Below, piece by piece: positions 7,877 to 17,355 of a stretch of DNA of 64,000 bases; within the stretch, counting starts at the first letter, position 1; the number at the start of each line of letters is the position of its first letter. The position numbers and the translations under genes were made by a program. Source of the stretch: CAWFXC01 sp963819735 (GTDB lineage: Bacteria > Actinomycetota > Acidimicrobiia > IMCC26256 > DASPTH01); assembly GCA_963819735.1 (NCBI GenBank), contig CAWFXC010000001.1:744001-808000 (forward strand), given 5' to 3'. Below the pieces are notes generated by a model, which searched no databases, had not been told where the DNA came from, and saw only the letters and a list, made by a program, of their open reading frames with translations.

Positions 7877-10308
7877 CCGGAGTGCTCGACGGGATCGAAG
7901 TGCTCGACCTCTCTGCGGGGATCGGCGGCCCGATGGCGGGCATGCTGCTGGCCGACCACGGGGCGCGCGTCACCATGATCGAGCCGCCGGCCGGCGACGG
8001 CTCCCGCTCGTTCTCCGCCGCCGCGGCGTCGGGGAAGCAGGTGTGGAACCGCGGGAAGCGCAGTGCGGTGCTCGATCTCCACGATCCCACCGACCGGGAC
8101 CGGCTGTACGCGCTCGTGCGGCGGGCCGACGTGTTGATCGAGAGCTTCACGCCCGGGGTCACCGCGGTGCTCGGGATCGACGACGCCACGCTGCGGGCGT
8201 TGAACCCGCGGCTGATCTACTGCTCGATCACCGGCTACGGCGACGACGGCCGCCACGCCGATCGGCCGACGCACGACGCGCTGGTCGCGGCGCGCACAGG
8301 CCACCAATGGGAGAGCCGCGGGGTGCCTGGCGGCACGCTGGCCCGCCTCGCCGGCGACCCCGGATTCCTCCCCGACCTCGAGGTGCCCGACGACTGCTGG
8401 GTGGCCGCGCCGAGGAAGGGCCCCTTGTTCGCGGGCGTGCCGTGGGTGAGCGTCGCCACCTGCTACCTCGCCACCCTCGCGATCAGCGCCGCGTTGCGCG
8501 TGCGCGAGCAGACGGGGCGGGGGCAGCGGGTGTCGACGTCGATGCTCCAAGGCGTGCTCGCCACCACGCTCGGCGGCTGGCAACGCGCCGAGCACGTGAA
8601 CGCCGAGAATTATCAGAGCTGGGTGATCGACCCGCGCGCACCGAAGGCGGTGTTCCGCTGCGCCGACGGCCGCTGGGTGCACCAGTGGACTCCCCTCCCC
8701 AGCTTCGTGCTCGGCGTCTCCGAGGGCGACACCCTCGAGCTCACCGACGAGACGAAGTCGCCGCGCGAGTCGGCGACGCGGATCGGGATCGCATCGGAGG
8801 AGATGCTCCTCCTCCATCACTACCAGCCCCTCATGGCCGCGGCGTTCGCCAAGTTCCCCTCCGCGCCGTGGGTCGAGCTCGCGGCCAGTGTCGGGGTGCC
8901 GCTGCAGCCCATCCGCTCCCCAGAGGAAGGGCTGGCCGATCCACTGTTCGCGGCCGACGGGTGCGTCATCGAGGTGTCCGATCCCGCGCTCGGTCCGGTG
9001 CGGCAGGTCGGCCGGGTCTACGAGCTCCACGCGTGCCCGACCGACGCGCCGACCGCGCCGCCGTCACCCGGCGCGCACACCGCCGAGGTGTTGGCGGAGG
9101 CCGACGCGGCCGCGGCATCGGGGGCGCCCGTCGACTCCCCCGCCGATGCGTCTGCCGATAGACCCGCGCCGGGCTCGCCGCTCGAAGGAGTGCGGGTGCT
9201 CGACCTCGGGCTCGCGGTCGCCGGGCCGTGGGGCACGATGATGCTGGCCGATCTCGGAGCCGACGTGATCAAGGTGAACGCGCCGCACGACGGCTACTGG
9301 ATGAGCTCGCACATCGCGATGAGTTGCAACCGGGGCAAGCGCAGCATCGCACTGAACCTCAAGGACCCTGAAGCGATGGCCGTGTTGCACCGTCTGGTGG
9401 AGCAGGCCGACGTCGTGCAGCACAACATGCGGTACGACGCCGCGATCCGCCTCGGCGTCGACTACGAGAGCCTGCGGGCGATCAAGCCCGACCTGATCTA
9501 CTGCCACACGCGCGGCTTCGAGCACGGCCCGCGCGAAGGGCTGCCGGGCAACGACCAGACCGGCGCCGCGCTCGCGGGGGCCGACTGGCTCGACGGTGCA
9601 CTCGACCACGACGGCATCCCGTTCTGGCCGGTGGTCTCGCTCGGCGACACCGGGAACGGGTTCCTCTCGGCCATCGCCATCGTGCAGGCGCTCTATCACC
9701 GTGACCGCACCGGCGTCGGCCAGTTCGTCGACACGTCGATCATGTACGCACAACTGCTCAACACCTCGATGGCGTGGGCGACGGCCGACGGCTCGACCAC
9801 CGGGCCGCGCCCGTCGCTCGACACCATGCAACTCGGGGTGCACGCGCTGTACCGCCTGTACAAGACCGCCGACGGCTGGCTGTGCATCGCCGCGCGCGAC
9901 GACGCACATCGTGCTGCGCTCGCCGGCGTGCTCGGCGTCGAGGTCGACGCCGACCCACCGTTCGACTCACTCGAGCCGGTGTTCGCGACGCGGCCCGCCA
10001 CCGAGTGGTTCACCCTGCTCGACGCCGCGGGCGTGCCGTGCGAGGTGTCGACCCCCGACTTCGTGCTCGACCTGTTCGACGATCCCGAGATGATCGAGAA
10101 GGGGTGGGTCACGTCGTACGTGCACCCGGTGGTCGGCCAGCTCGACATGCTCGGCCTGCTGTTCGACTTCTCGGAGACCCCGGGCCGGATCCAGGGACCG
10201 CCGCTGCTGCCGGGCCAGGACACACGGTCGATCTTGCACGAGCTCGGCTACAACGACGAACAGGTCGACAAGCTGATCGCGACGGGGGTGGCCGCGTGCC
10301 CGGCGTGA
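7873..10308 (+). CDS. Tandem CaiB/BaiF (family III) CoA-transferase, two domains fused
   Basis: An 811-aa protein with two complete family III CoA-transferase domains, about residues 1-405 and 435-811, each beginning with the IEVLDLSAG or VRVLDLGLAV strand and carrying the NRGKRS segment. Family members move CoA between carboxylic acids through an Asp-bound intermediate. In domain 2 the expected Asp is in SLGDTGNGF (about D592). In domain 1 the matching segment reads GVPWVSVATC with no Asp, so that half may be structural. Family III enzymes work as interlocked dimers, so the fusion may be a built-in pseudo-dimer. It overlaps both neighbours by 4 nt. Confidence 0.92.
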   Translation: MTGVLDGIEVLDLSAGIGGPMAGMLLADHGARVTMIEPPAGDGSRSFSAAAASGKQVWNRGKRSAVLDLHDPTDRDRLYALVRRADVLIESFTPGVTAVLGIDDATLRALNPRLIYCSITGYGDDGRHADRPTHDALVAARTGHQWESRGVPGGTLARLAGDPGFLPDLEVPDDCWVAAPRKGPLFAGVPWVSVATCYLATLAISAALRVREQTGRGQRVSTSMLQGVLATTLGGWQRAEHVNAENYQSWVIDPRAPKAVFRCADGRWVHQWTPLPSFVLGVSEGDTLELTDETKSPRESATRIGIASEEMLLLHHYQPLMAAAFAKFPSAPWVELAASVGVPLQPIRSPEEGLADPLFAADGCVIEVSDPALGPVRQVGRVYELHACPTDAPTAPPSPGAHTAEVLAEADAAAASGAPVDSPADASADRPAPGSPLEGVRVLDLGLAVAGPWGTMMLADLGADVIKVNAPHDGYWMSSHIAMSCNRGKRSIALNLKDPEAMAVLHRLVEQADVVQHNMRYDAAIRLGVDYESLRAIKPDLIYCHTRGFEHGPREGLPGNDQTGAALAGADWLDGALDHDGIPFWPVVSLGDTGNGFLSAIAIVQALYHRDRTGVGQFVDTSIMYAQLLNTSMAWATADGSTTGPRPSLDTMQLGVHALYRLYKTADGWLCIAARDDAHRAALAGVLGVEVDADPPFDSLEPVFATRPATEWFTLLDAAGVPCEVSTPDFVLDLFDDPEMIEKGWVTSYVHPVVGQLDMLGLLFDFSETPGRIQGPPLLPGQDTRSILHELGYNDEQVDKLIATGVAACPA

Positions 10309-10700
10309 TCCCGCCCTCGCCCACCGTCGACGACCAGTTCTTCTGGGACGGCGTGCAGACGGGCCAACTGCTCTTCCAGCGGTGCACCGCGTGCGGCACG
10401 CTCCGCCATCCGCCGGCGCCGATGTGCGGCGACTGCCATTCCCTCGAGTGGGACACACAGGAATCGCGCGGGAACGGATCCGTCTACACCTGGATCGTGT
10501 CCCACCACCCCACCCGGCCTGATGCCGAACCGCGCATCGTCGCCCTGGTGCAGCTCGACGACGGGCCGCGCTTCGTGTCGAACCTGCTGGGCATCGAGAT
10601 CGACGACGTCCGCAACGACATGCCGGTCGCGGTCTGCTTCGAGACCATCGACGACGTCGTGCTCCCGCAGTTCCGGCCCACGGGCGGCGAGGACCGGTGA
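10305..10700 (+). CDS. DUF35 OB-fold protein with zinc ribbon
   Basis: A 131-aa acyl-CoA-associated protein. An N-terminal rubredoxin-like zinc ribbon has CTAC and MCGDC pairs, followed by an OB-fold (GSVYTWIVSHHPTRPDAEPR). In steroid catabolism such DUF35 proteins or domains pair with Ltp2-type thiolase-like aldolases and shape their active site. The GTG at 10305 gives a GTGA overlap with the previous stop; a GTG at 10296 is also possible. It overlaps the thiolase-like gene by 4 nt, the expected partner arrangement. Confidence 0.9.
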   Translation: MIPPSPTVDDQFFWDGVQTGQLLFQRCTACGTLRHPPAPMCGDCHSLEWDTQESRGNGSVYTWIVSHHPTRPDAEPRIVALVQLDDGPRFVSNLLGIEIDDVRNDMPVAVCFETIDDVVLPQFRPTGGEDR

Positions 10701-11854
10701 CCACGATCAGCGACACCGCCGTCGTCGGCATCGGCCAGACCGAGTTCTCGAAGCACTCGGGCCGCAGCGAGCTGCAGCTGGCCTCGGAGGCGATCGTCGC
10801 CGCCATCGCCGACGCCGGCCTCACCCCCGCCGACATCGACGGTGCGGTCACCTTCGCCATGGACGTGAACGACGAGCTGGCGGTGATCCGCACCGCGGGG
10901 ATCCCCGAGCTGCGGTTCACTGCCCGCACGCGCGGCGGAGGCGGCGGTTCATGCGCCACCGTGCAGTTGGCCGCGGCCGCGGTCGCGTCGGGCGCCGCCA
11001 ACGCGGTGATCGTGTACCGCGCGTTCAACGAACGGTCGGGTCGCCGGTTCGGGCAGCCGACCTCCGAGAACAACGCGACGCGGGTCACCCCGCCGGGCTG
11101 GAACTGGTACCTGCCGTTCGGGTTGGACACGCCGGCCAAGGTGTACTCGCTGTGGTACCAGCGCTACATGCACAAGTACGACGTGAGCAACGTCGACTTC
11201 GGGCTCTACCCGGTGGTGGCACGCCAGTACGCCGCGACCAACCCCGCCGCCTTCTACTACGAGCAGCCGCTGACGCTCGAGCAGCACCAGCAGTCGCGCT
11301 GGATCGTCGAGCCGATCCTGCGCAAGCTCGACTGCTGCCAGGAGAGCGACGGCGGGGTCGCCATGGTGGTCACGAGCGCGGCACGCGCGCGTGATCTTCC
11401 CCACCCGCCGGTGCGCCTCGCCGCCGCCACGCAGTCGCACGGGCGCGACGGCGACGAGATGTTCGACTACTACGTGGGCGACCGGGCCGAGTTCCCCGAG
11501 GCGGCATCGCTCGGCCGCCAGATGTACGAAGCCACCGGGCTCGGGCCCGCCGACATCGACGTCGCCATGATCTACGAGAACTTCACGCCCACCGTGTTCA
11601 TACAGTTGGAGGCGTTCGGGTTCTGCGGCCCCGGCGAGGCCACCGAGTTCATCGCCGCGGGGAACATCGAGCCCGGCGGGAGCACCCCGGTGAACACCAA
11701 CGGAGGGTTGCTCGGCGAGGCGTACATCCACGGGATGAACAACATCCTCGAAGGGGTGCGCCAGGTGCGGGGATCAGCGGCCAACCAGGTCGACGACGTG
11801 GAGAACGTGCTCGTGTCGGCGGGCCGCAGCGGCCTCATCCTCCGCGCGACGTAG
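10697..11854 (+). CDS. Thiolase-like protein (Ltp2/SCP-x type)
   Basis: A 385-aa non-classical thiolase-superfamily protein (start TTISDTAVVGIGQTEFSKHSG) with GGGGGSCATVQLAAAA at the position of the thiolase nucleophile loop and NTNGGLLGEAYIHGMNN near the C-terminus. Relatives with a DUF35 partner (Ltp2) cleave beta-hydroxyacyl-CoAs by retro-aldol reaction; others are thiolases. Which applies here is not decidable from sequence. Last gene of the operon; its TAG abuts the stop of the convergent crotonase with no gap. Confidence 0.88.
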   Translation: MTTISDTAVVGIGQTEFSKHSGRSELQLASEAIVAAIADAGLTPADIDGAVTFAMDVNDELAVIRTAGIPELRFTARTRGGGGGSCATVQLAAAAVASGAANAVIVYRAFNERSGRRFGQPTSENNATRVTPPGWNWYLPFGLDTPAKVYSLWYQRYMHKYDVSNVDFGLYPVVARQYAATNPAAFYYEQPLTLEQHQQSRWIVEPILRKLDCCQESDGGVAMVVTSAARARDLPHPPVRLAAATQSHGRDGDEMFDYYVGDRAEFPEAASLGRQMYEATGLGPADIDVAMIYENFTPTVFIQLEAFGFCGPGEATEFIAAGNIEPGGSTPVNTNGGLLGEAYIHGMNNILEGVRQVRGSAANQVDDVENVLVSAGRSGLILRAT

Positions 11855-12613
11855 CTACGGCTTGCCGCGCGCGGCGGTGGCGCGGCCGGCGGCGCCGAAC
11901 GCGGCGGCATCGAAGCTGCGGTGGGCGACGTGCTCGGTCTCCATCGCGAGCGCGTCGGCGAGTGAGAGGCCGTCGCCCCGGCGGTAGAGGCCGAGGACCT
12001 CCCCCACCGCGCCCGTGTCGGCCACGTCGAGCGCCAGCGCGCGCGTGAACGACGCGAGCTCCCCGTGTGGCACCACGTGGTTCACCAGCCCGAGCTGCAA
12101 CGCCTCGTCGGCGGGCACGAAGTTGCCGGTGATCGACATCTCCGCCGCCTTGCGCACTCCGACCGCGCGCGGCAGGAGTGCGGTGAGACCCCACGCGGCG
12201 ACAACGCCGAGCCGCGCGTGCGTGTCGGCGAAGCGGGCCCGCTCCGACGCCACCACGAACGTGGAGCTCAACGCGATCTCCAGCCCACCCGACACGCACG
12301 CCCCGTTGACCGCGCAGATCACCGGCGTGGTCATGGCCCGCAGCGCACGACCCGGGTTCAGCGTGAACTGGCGGTCGAACGCGCTCGCGGGCGGCGCGCC
12401 CGACTCCGCCACCTCCCGGAAGTCGACCCCGGCGGTGAACACCGGGTCGACCGCGGCGAGCACGACCACACGCGTCGCGTCGTCCTGCTCGGCTTCGGAG
12501 AGCAGCTCGTTGAGACGCGTGCGCATGGCGAGCGTCATCGCGTTCTTGGCCTCGGGCCGATTGAGGGTGATGGTGCGGACGCCCTCGGCGTCGGCGACGA
12601 GAAGCTCCGTCAT
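11855..12613 (-). CDS. Enoyl-CoA hydratase/isomerase-family protein (crotonase)
   Basis: A 252-aa crotonase-fold protein. The oxyanion segments are TAGVDFREV and NGACVSGGLEIAL. The first hydratase Glu (in GGLEIAL) is kept, but the position of the second catalytic Glu (usually xPExxLG) reads DTHARLG, so it may be an isomerase, a C-C hydrolase or another crotonase rather than a standard hydratase. Its ATG lies within the last codons of the LLM gene upstream. Confidence 0.88.
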   Translation of the reverse strand: MTELLVADAEGVRTITLNRPEAKNAMTLAMRTRLNELLSEAEQDDATRVVVLAAVDPVFTAGVDFREVAESGAPPASAFDRQFTLNPGRALRAMTTPVICAVNGACVSGGLEIALSSTFVVASERARFADTHARLGVVAAWGLTALLPRAVGVRKAAEMSITGNFVPADEALQLGLVNHVVPHGELASFTRALALDVADTGAVGEVLGLYRRGDGLSLADALAMETEHVAHRSFDAAAFGAAGRATAARGKP

Positions 12614-13739
12614 GCGCGCGGGCGGCCGCCTCGCGGTACCGGCTGGTGCTGTGCACCGGGTCGGTGTCGAGCTTCGGGATCACGTGCTCGCCCATGAGCC
12701 GGATCATCTCGAGCGTCTCGTCGAGCGGCGCGGGCCCGATCCCGAACGTGATCTGGTCGACACCGGTGTCGGCCCAGCGCTGGCACTGTGCGAGCGCTTC
12801 GTCGGGGTTGCCGATGATCGTGGCCCCGGCGCCGATGACGTCGTCGGCCATGTCGAGCGTCATGTCGGGGATGAGCTCGGGCCACGACGGGATCTCGGCC
12901 GGGTGCGGGAACGTGTCGTGGTAGCGGAACACGTTGCTCACGAGGTAGCTCGATCGTGCGTTGACCCACGACTCGCGCGCCTTCTGCGTCTCCTCGGCGA
13001 CGTAGGCGGCGATGCAGATCATGATGTTGTTGTTCACGTACGCGCCGATCGGTTCGGCGTTCGCCACCGCCTTGCGGTACTCGGCGGCCAGCGGTGCGAA
13101 CGTGTCGAGCTCGCCCACGGAGAAGCCGAGGATCCCCAGGCCCTTGCGCCCGGCCATCTCCCAGCTCGACGTGTTGCCGGCGGCGTACCACATCGCGGGG
13201 TGCGGCTTCACGTAAGGCTTGGGCAGGATCCGGCGCGGCGGGAGCGACCAGAACTTGCCCTCGTAACCCTCGTATTCGTCCTGCATCCACATCTTCGGGA
13301 ACTCGCCGATGACGTCTTCCCAGATCTCGCGCGTCCCGGTGAGGTCGGTCATCTCGGGGAGGAACCCGAGGATCTCGTGGCTGCCCGCGCCCCGCCCGGT
13401 ACCGAACTCGAACCGGCCGTTCGACAGGTGGTCGAGCATCGCCACCCGCTCCGCCACCTTCGCCGGGTGGTTCACCTGCGGGAGCGGGTTGAAGATCCCC
13501 GAGCCCACGTGGATACGTTCGGTCGCGTGCGCGAGGTAGCCCGCCATCGCGTCGTTGGCGGAGAGGTGCGAGTACTCGTCGAGGAAGTGGTGCTCGGTGA
13601 GCCACACGTACTTGAAGCCGGCCTTGTCGGCCGCTTCCGCCATCGCCAGCTCGTCCATGAAGACCTGGTGCTCGGCGTCCGGGTTGCCGGCACGGCGGAA
13701 CTCCGGGTTGTAGCCCTGCATGAAGATCCCGAACTCCAT
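12610..13739 (-). CDS. LLM-class flavin/F420 oxidoreductase, frame broken at the 3' end
   Basis: Paralogue of the protein at 2005-3147 (start MEFGIFMQGY at 13739, then TEHHFLDEYSHLSAND, GSGIFNPLPQVNHP, NGRFEFGTGRGAG). Homology runs to TSRYREAA at the very end, but no stop follows in frame: the frame continues to 11835 as an Arg-rich out-of-frame reading of the crotonase. A TGA at 12610-12612 would close it with the usual ATGA overlap if one CG is removed from the CGCGCGC run at about 12615-12622. The true product is probably about 375 aa. Confidence 0.85.
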
Positions 13740-13783
13740 TGCGTTCCCCCTGCTCGGTTCGATTGCTCTGGTTCTGACGATGG

Positions 13784-14989
13784 CTACTGCGTGATACCGA
13801 AGCGCTCGAGGCCGAAGGCCTTGATCGCATTGCCCCGGATGAACTTGTACCGCTCTTCTTCGTTGAGCCCGGCCTGGTCGCAGATCTCGGTGGCGACTTC
13901 CTTAGAGCGCGGGAAGGTGGAGTCGGCGTGCGGGTAGTCGGTCTCGAAGCAGATCTGGTCCATGCCGATGACGTCGCGGTTGGCCAGACCGACCTCGTCG
14001 TCGAAGATGCAGCCGTAGATACGGCTCACGTAGCTCGACGGCGGGTGCGGGAGCGACGTGCCGAAGCTGTTGTCGCTGCGTTCGGCGGCAAGCTTGTCGG
14101 CGCGCTCCATCACGTAGGGCATCCAGCCGACCTGCCCCTCCGAGTACGCGATCTTCAGCTCGGAGAAACGCTCGAGCGTGCCGGAGAAGATGTAGTCGAT
14201 CATCGAGCCCATCGCGTTCTGGAACGTGAGCGTGGAGCTGACGATGAACGGTGCATCGGGCGACGTACTCGGCATCTTCGAGCTCGACCCGATGTGCATG
14301 CAGACGGTGGTGCCGGTCTCCTGGCACGCGGCGAAGAACGGGTCCCAGTGGTGGTTGGCGTCGTGGATCGACGGCAGCCCGAGCGGATACGGGTTCTCCG
14401 GGAACGTCACCGCGAAGCACCCGCGATCGGCGGAGCGGCGGACCTCGGCGGCGGCGAGCTGCGGGTCCCACAGCGGCACCATCGTGAGCGGGATGAGCCG
14501 GCCTTTGCCGTCGCCCGCGCACCACTCGTCGATCATCCAGTCGTTGTAGGCCTCCACGCAGAGCAGCGCGAGCTCCTTGTCGTCGCGCTCGAGGAAGGTC
14601 TGCCCGCAGAAGCGCGGCAGCGTGTTCGGGAAGCAGACCGACGCCTCGGTGTGGTTGGCGTCCATGTCGACGAGTCGTTCGGCCTTGACCCAGGTGCCGG
14701 GCCGGATCTCGTCGAACGTGGTGGGGGTGACGTCGAGCTCGTCGAAGCCGACCGCGGCCGACAGCTTCGGGAACGGGTAGACGAGGTCGTCGTAGAGCCA
14801 CCAGTCGCACGGCTCACCGCCGTCGACCCCCTTCTCGAACGAGAAGACACCGCCCTCGAAGTGGAAGGCCGCCGAGTCGCGCTCCACGCGCGGGGCCCGG
14901 TCGCGGAACTTGGCCGGGATGCGCGCGGTCCACAGGTCGGGGGGTTCGACGACGTGGTCGTCGACCGAGATGATGCGGGGGATGTCCAT
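13784..14989 (-). CDS. Amidohydrolase-2 family metal-dependent hydrolase
   Basis: A 401-aa TIM-barrel protein of the ACMSD/amidohydrolase-2 type (start MDIPRIISVDDHVVEPPDLW), which hydrolyses or decarboxylates its substrate using one metal. The metal region DDHVVEPP replaces the usual HxH; CMHIGSSS and ETDYPHADSTFP supply later His and Asp residues. ATG 14989 is preferred to the one at 15007 because AAGGAG sits 9 nt upstream and the length then equals its paralogue at 23356-24561. Family members here occur beside LLM and SDR genes. Confidence 0.9.
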   Translation of the reverse strand: MDIPRIISVDDHVVEPPDLWTARIPAKFRDRAPRVERDSAAFHFEGGVFSFEKGVDGGEPCDWWLYDDLVYPFPKLSAAVGFDELDVTPTTFDEIRPGTWVKAERLVDMDANHTEASVCFPNTLPRFCGQTFLERDDKELALLCVEAYNDWMIDEWCAGDGKGRLIPLTMVPLWDPQLAAAEVRRSADRGCFAVTFPENPYPLGLPSIHDANHHWDPFFAACQETGTTVCMHIGSSSKMPSTSPDAPFIVSSTLTFQNAMGSMIDYIFSGTLERFSELKIAYSEGQVGWMPYVMERADKLAAERSDNSFGTSLPHPPSSYVSRIYGCIFDDEVGLANRDVIGMDQICFETDYPHADSTFPRSKEVATEICDQAGLNEEERYKFIRGNAIKAFGLERFGITQ

Positions 14990-15003
14990 GGCCGCAGTCT
15001 CCT

Positions 15004-15793
15004 TCATCGAGGCGCCGCGCCCCAGTCGGGAGCGCCGGGCAGGACCGTGGCGAAGTCGCCGCACGTCCATCCGCCGTCGACCACGAACTCCGCGCCGGTG
15101 CAGTACGAGCTGTCATCCGACGCGAGGAACAGCGCCATGTTGGCGAGCTCCTCGGGCCGACCCACCCGCCCGAGCGCGATGTTCCGGAACCAGGTGTCGA
15201 CGACAGCTTCGTCCTCTTCGCCGGGATTGGTCATGAAGGTGTTGACCCCGCCGGGGTGGATCGAGTTCGCCCGGATCCCGTGCACGCCGAGCTCCAGCGC
15301 CGCGGTCTTGGTCATGCCCCGGATCGCGAACTTCGACGACGTGTAGGCGATGAGGCTGTTCTTCGAGCCCAGGCCGTCGATCGACGACACGTTGATGATC
15401 GAACCGCCACCGGCGTCGATCATCGGCTGCATCGCGGCCTTGATCCCGAGGAACGTGCCCACCTGGTTCACGTTGATGACCGTCATGTAGTCGTCGAGCG
15501 TCGTGTCGGCGATCGACTTGAACATGCCGATCGCGGCGTTGTTCAGGAGCACGGTGAGCGGCCCGAACGCGAGGGCGGCCTCCACGACGGGGGCCCACTC
15601 GGCTTCCCGGCTCACGTCGTGGTGGACGAAGACGGCGTCGTCGCCGAGATCCTTGGCGACCTGCTCACCTTCGTCGTCGAGCACGTCGGTGAGCACCACC
15701 CGGGCGCCCTCGCGGACGAAGAGCCGCGCCTCCGCCTCGCCCTGCCCGCGCGGCGCCGGTGATGATCGCGACCTTGCCGTCGAGCCTTCCCAT
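15004..15793 (-). pseudogene. SDR-family oxidoreductase, frameshifted near the N-terminus
   Basis: A short-chain dehydrogenase whose start, MGRLDGKVAIITGAAR (ATG at 15793), is in one frame and whose remainder, GQGEAEARLFVREGARVV onward to 15004, is in another. Adding one CG in the GCGCGG run near 15746-15750 gives the canonical TGAARGQGEAEARLF nucleotide loop, so the intact protein would be about 263 aa. The rest is normal: NNAAIG, Ser in INVSSIDG and AYTSSK as YxxxK. The stop overlaps an alternative amidohydrolase start. It may be functional if the break is a sequence error. Confidence 0.8.
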
Positions 15794-16104
15794 GGTCCCC
15801 CCTGGACTCCTCGGAAGCGAACGAACACCGAGTGTAACGAGCCGTGCTCCCGCCCCACCCGGGCCTGTCCCGCCACCCCCACCGGGAACATCTCGGAGTT
15901 GACGTACCCCGGTGAGCGCGAACTCCGAGATGTTCGCCGGGAGGACCTGCCCCACGACCGCGGTCAGTCGGGGAACAGCACCCGCGCGAGGACGTCGTTG
16001 AGGGCAGCGAAGGCGCGGGCGTCGCTCCAGCCCCGCTCCACCGTGAGCGAACGGTATGTCCCCACGGACATGGAGTTCTTCCTCGCCGCCGACTTCGCGC
16101 GCGT
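15794..16104. other. 311-bp spacer with hairpin and one possible microORF
   Basis: This is the longest gene-free stretch outside the repeat region. It holds a long inverted repeat (separate entry). On the minus strand, an ATG about 35 bases past the CoA-transferase stop opens a 35-codon frame (MSVGTYRSLTVERGW... ending ARVLFPD) that looks protein-like, with alternating helical residues, but has no clear ribosome site and no family I recognise. It could be a remnant of a larger gene. Confidence 0.35.
15886..15935. repeat. Perfect 15-bp inverted repeat, 20-nt loop
   Basis: GAACATCTCGGAGTT (15886-15900) is mirrored by AACTCCGAGATGTTC (15921-15935). No T-run follows on either strand. It lies between the end of the CoA-transferase and the start of the frameshifted SDR, both leftward, so it could end the upstream transcript, stabilise an mRNA end, or be a two-site operator. 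Its arms are far longer than a usual operator half-site. Confidence 0.75.
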
Positions 16105-17355
16105 CTAACCGAGCGCGCCGCTCTCCCGCAGCGCGGCGACGCGCGCATCGTCGTAGCCGAGCACGCGCGTGAGCACGTCGTCGGTGTGCTCACCGACCTC
16201 GGGCGCCTTGGCCGGCACCGGCAATTCCTCGCCCTCGACGTGCAACGGGAACAGCAGCTCGTCGGCGCCGGTGATCTCGTTCGGGATCCACGTGAACCGG
16301 TCCTGGAACTGCGGGTCGTCGCGCACCGTCTGGGCCGTGTTGGCCGGGGCGATCGTGGTGTTGTGGGCGTCGGCGAAGTCGATCCACTCCTGCGAGGTGC
16401 GGGTGCGGAAGATGTCGCGCAACTCGGACTGCAGTTCCTTGTTGCCCCGCGCGTGGTCGGCGATCTTCTTGCCCGGCCACTTGTCGAAGAGGTCCATGCG
16501 GTCGATGCCTGCGCAGAAGTTCTTCCAGAACGACTGCTCCGACGCCATGAACAACACGTGGCCGTCGGACGACTCGTAGTACTGGTATCGGACGCCTTCC
16601 CACATGCCCCCGAGCCCCGGGGCGCGGCGCTCGAAGTTGTCGGTGGGGTTGCCGGTGACCACGGTGTCGGGGCGCTCGTCGTAGCCCTTCCACGTCTCGA
16701 TGCGGTACCAGTCGAAGTACGCCGCGCTGTCGGACTGCGCGATCTCCATGCACGCGCCCTGGCCCGTCTTCTCCGCGCGCAGCAGCGCGGCGAGGATGCC
16801 GATGGCCCCGAACGCGGGGCCGGCGGTGATGCCGATGTTGGCCTGGTCGGGGATGCGGCAGAAGCCTTCGTCGTCGACCACCGGTTGGAGGGTGCCGGCC
16901 CACGCGTCGTACGCGATGCCGTGGCTCGGGAGGTCGCGGTAGGGGCCGGTGGAGCCGTAGCCCGAGATCGTGCACATGACGATCTTCGGGTTGAGCTCCT
17001 GCAGCCGCTTGTAGCCGAGACCCATCTTGTCGAGGAAGCCGGGGCGCATCGCTTCGACCACGACGTCGGAGGTGCGGACGAGGTCTTCGAAGATCGCCAC
17101 CGCCTCCGGCACCTTGAGGTTGAGGACGAGTGATTCCTTGCCCCGGTTCACGTGGAGGTGCAGCAGCGAGATGCCCTCGACGATCGGCCAGGTCATCTGG
17201 CGCACGTAGTCGCCCGAAGGCGCCTCCACCTTGATGACCTCGGCGCCGAGGTCGACGAGGTGCGAGGTGATGGCAGCGGGCCCGAGCAGCGAGCACTCGA
17301 TCACGCGCACGCCGGCGAGCATGGGTTTGCGTTCGGTATCCGTCACGCGGGCCAC
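16105..17355 (-). CDS. CaiB/BaiF (family III) CoA-transferase
   Basis: A 416-aa single-domain family III CoA-transferase (LAGVRVIECSLLGPAA, then VNRGKESLVLNLK). Where the catalytic Asp is usually found (xDITTGxxA), this protein reads NIGITAGPAFGAIG, so a Gly may replace it; the Asp in IPDQAN is five residues earlier. Either this copy uses another residue or it acts on an unusual acid. GTG at 17355 is the longest start; an ATG at residue 12 (MLAGVR) is also plausible. It overlaps the end of the ALDH by 13 nt. Confidence 0.88.
   Translation of the reverse strand: MARVTDTERKPMLAGVRVIECSLLGPAAITSHLVDLGAEVIKVEAPSGDYVRQMTWPIVEGISLLHLHVNRGKESLVLNLKVPEAVAIFEDLVRTSDVVVEAMRPGFLDKMGLGYKRLQELNPKIVMCTISGYGSTGPYRDLPSHGIAYDAWAGTLQPVVDDEGFCRIPDQANIGITAGPAFGAIGILAALLRAEKTGQGACMEIAQSDSAAYFDWYRIETWKGYDERPDTVVTGNPTDNFERRAPGLGGMWEGVRYQYYESSDGHVLFMASEQSFWKNFCAGIDRMDLFDKWPGKKIADHARGNKELQSELRDIFRTRTSQEWIDFADAHNTTIAPANTAQTVRDDPQFQDRFTWIPNEITGADELLFPLHVEGEELPVPAKAPEVGEHTDDVLTRVLGYDDARVAALRESGALG

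Noticed and set aside
11835..13739. A 634-residue LLM protein with an Arg-rich tail
   Set aside because: Its tail is an out-of-frame reading of the crotonase; removing one CG places a stop at the expected position.
13773..13778. Half-site TCTGAC upstream of the LLM gene at 12610
   Set aside because: No GTCAGA-like right half follows at the required spacing, and it lies in the 3' coding end of the amidohydrolase region.
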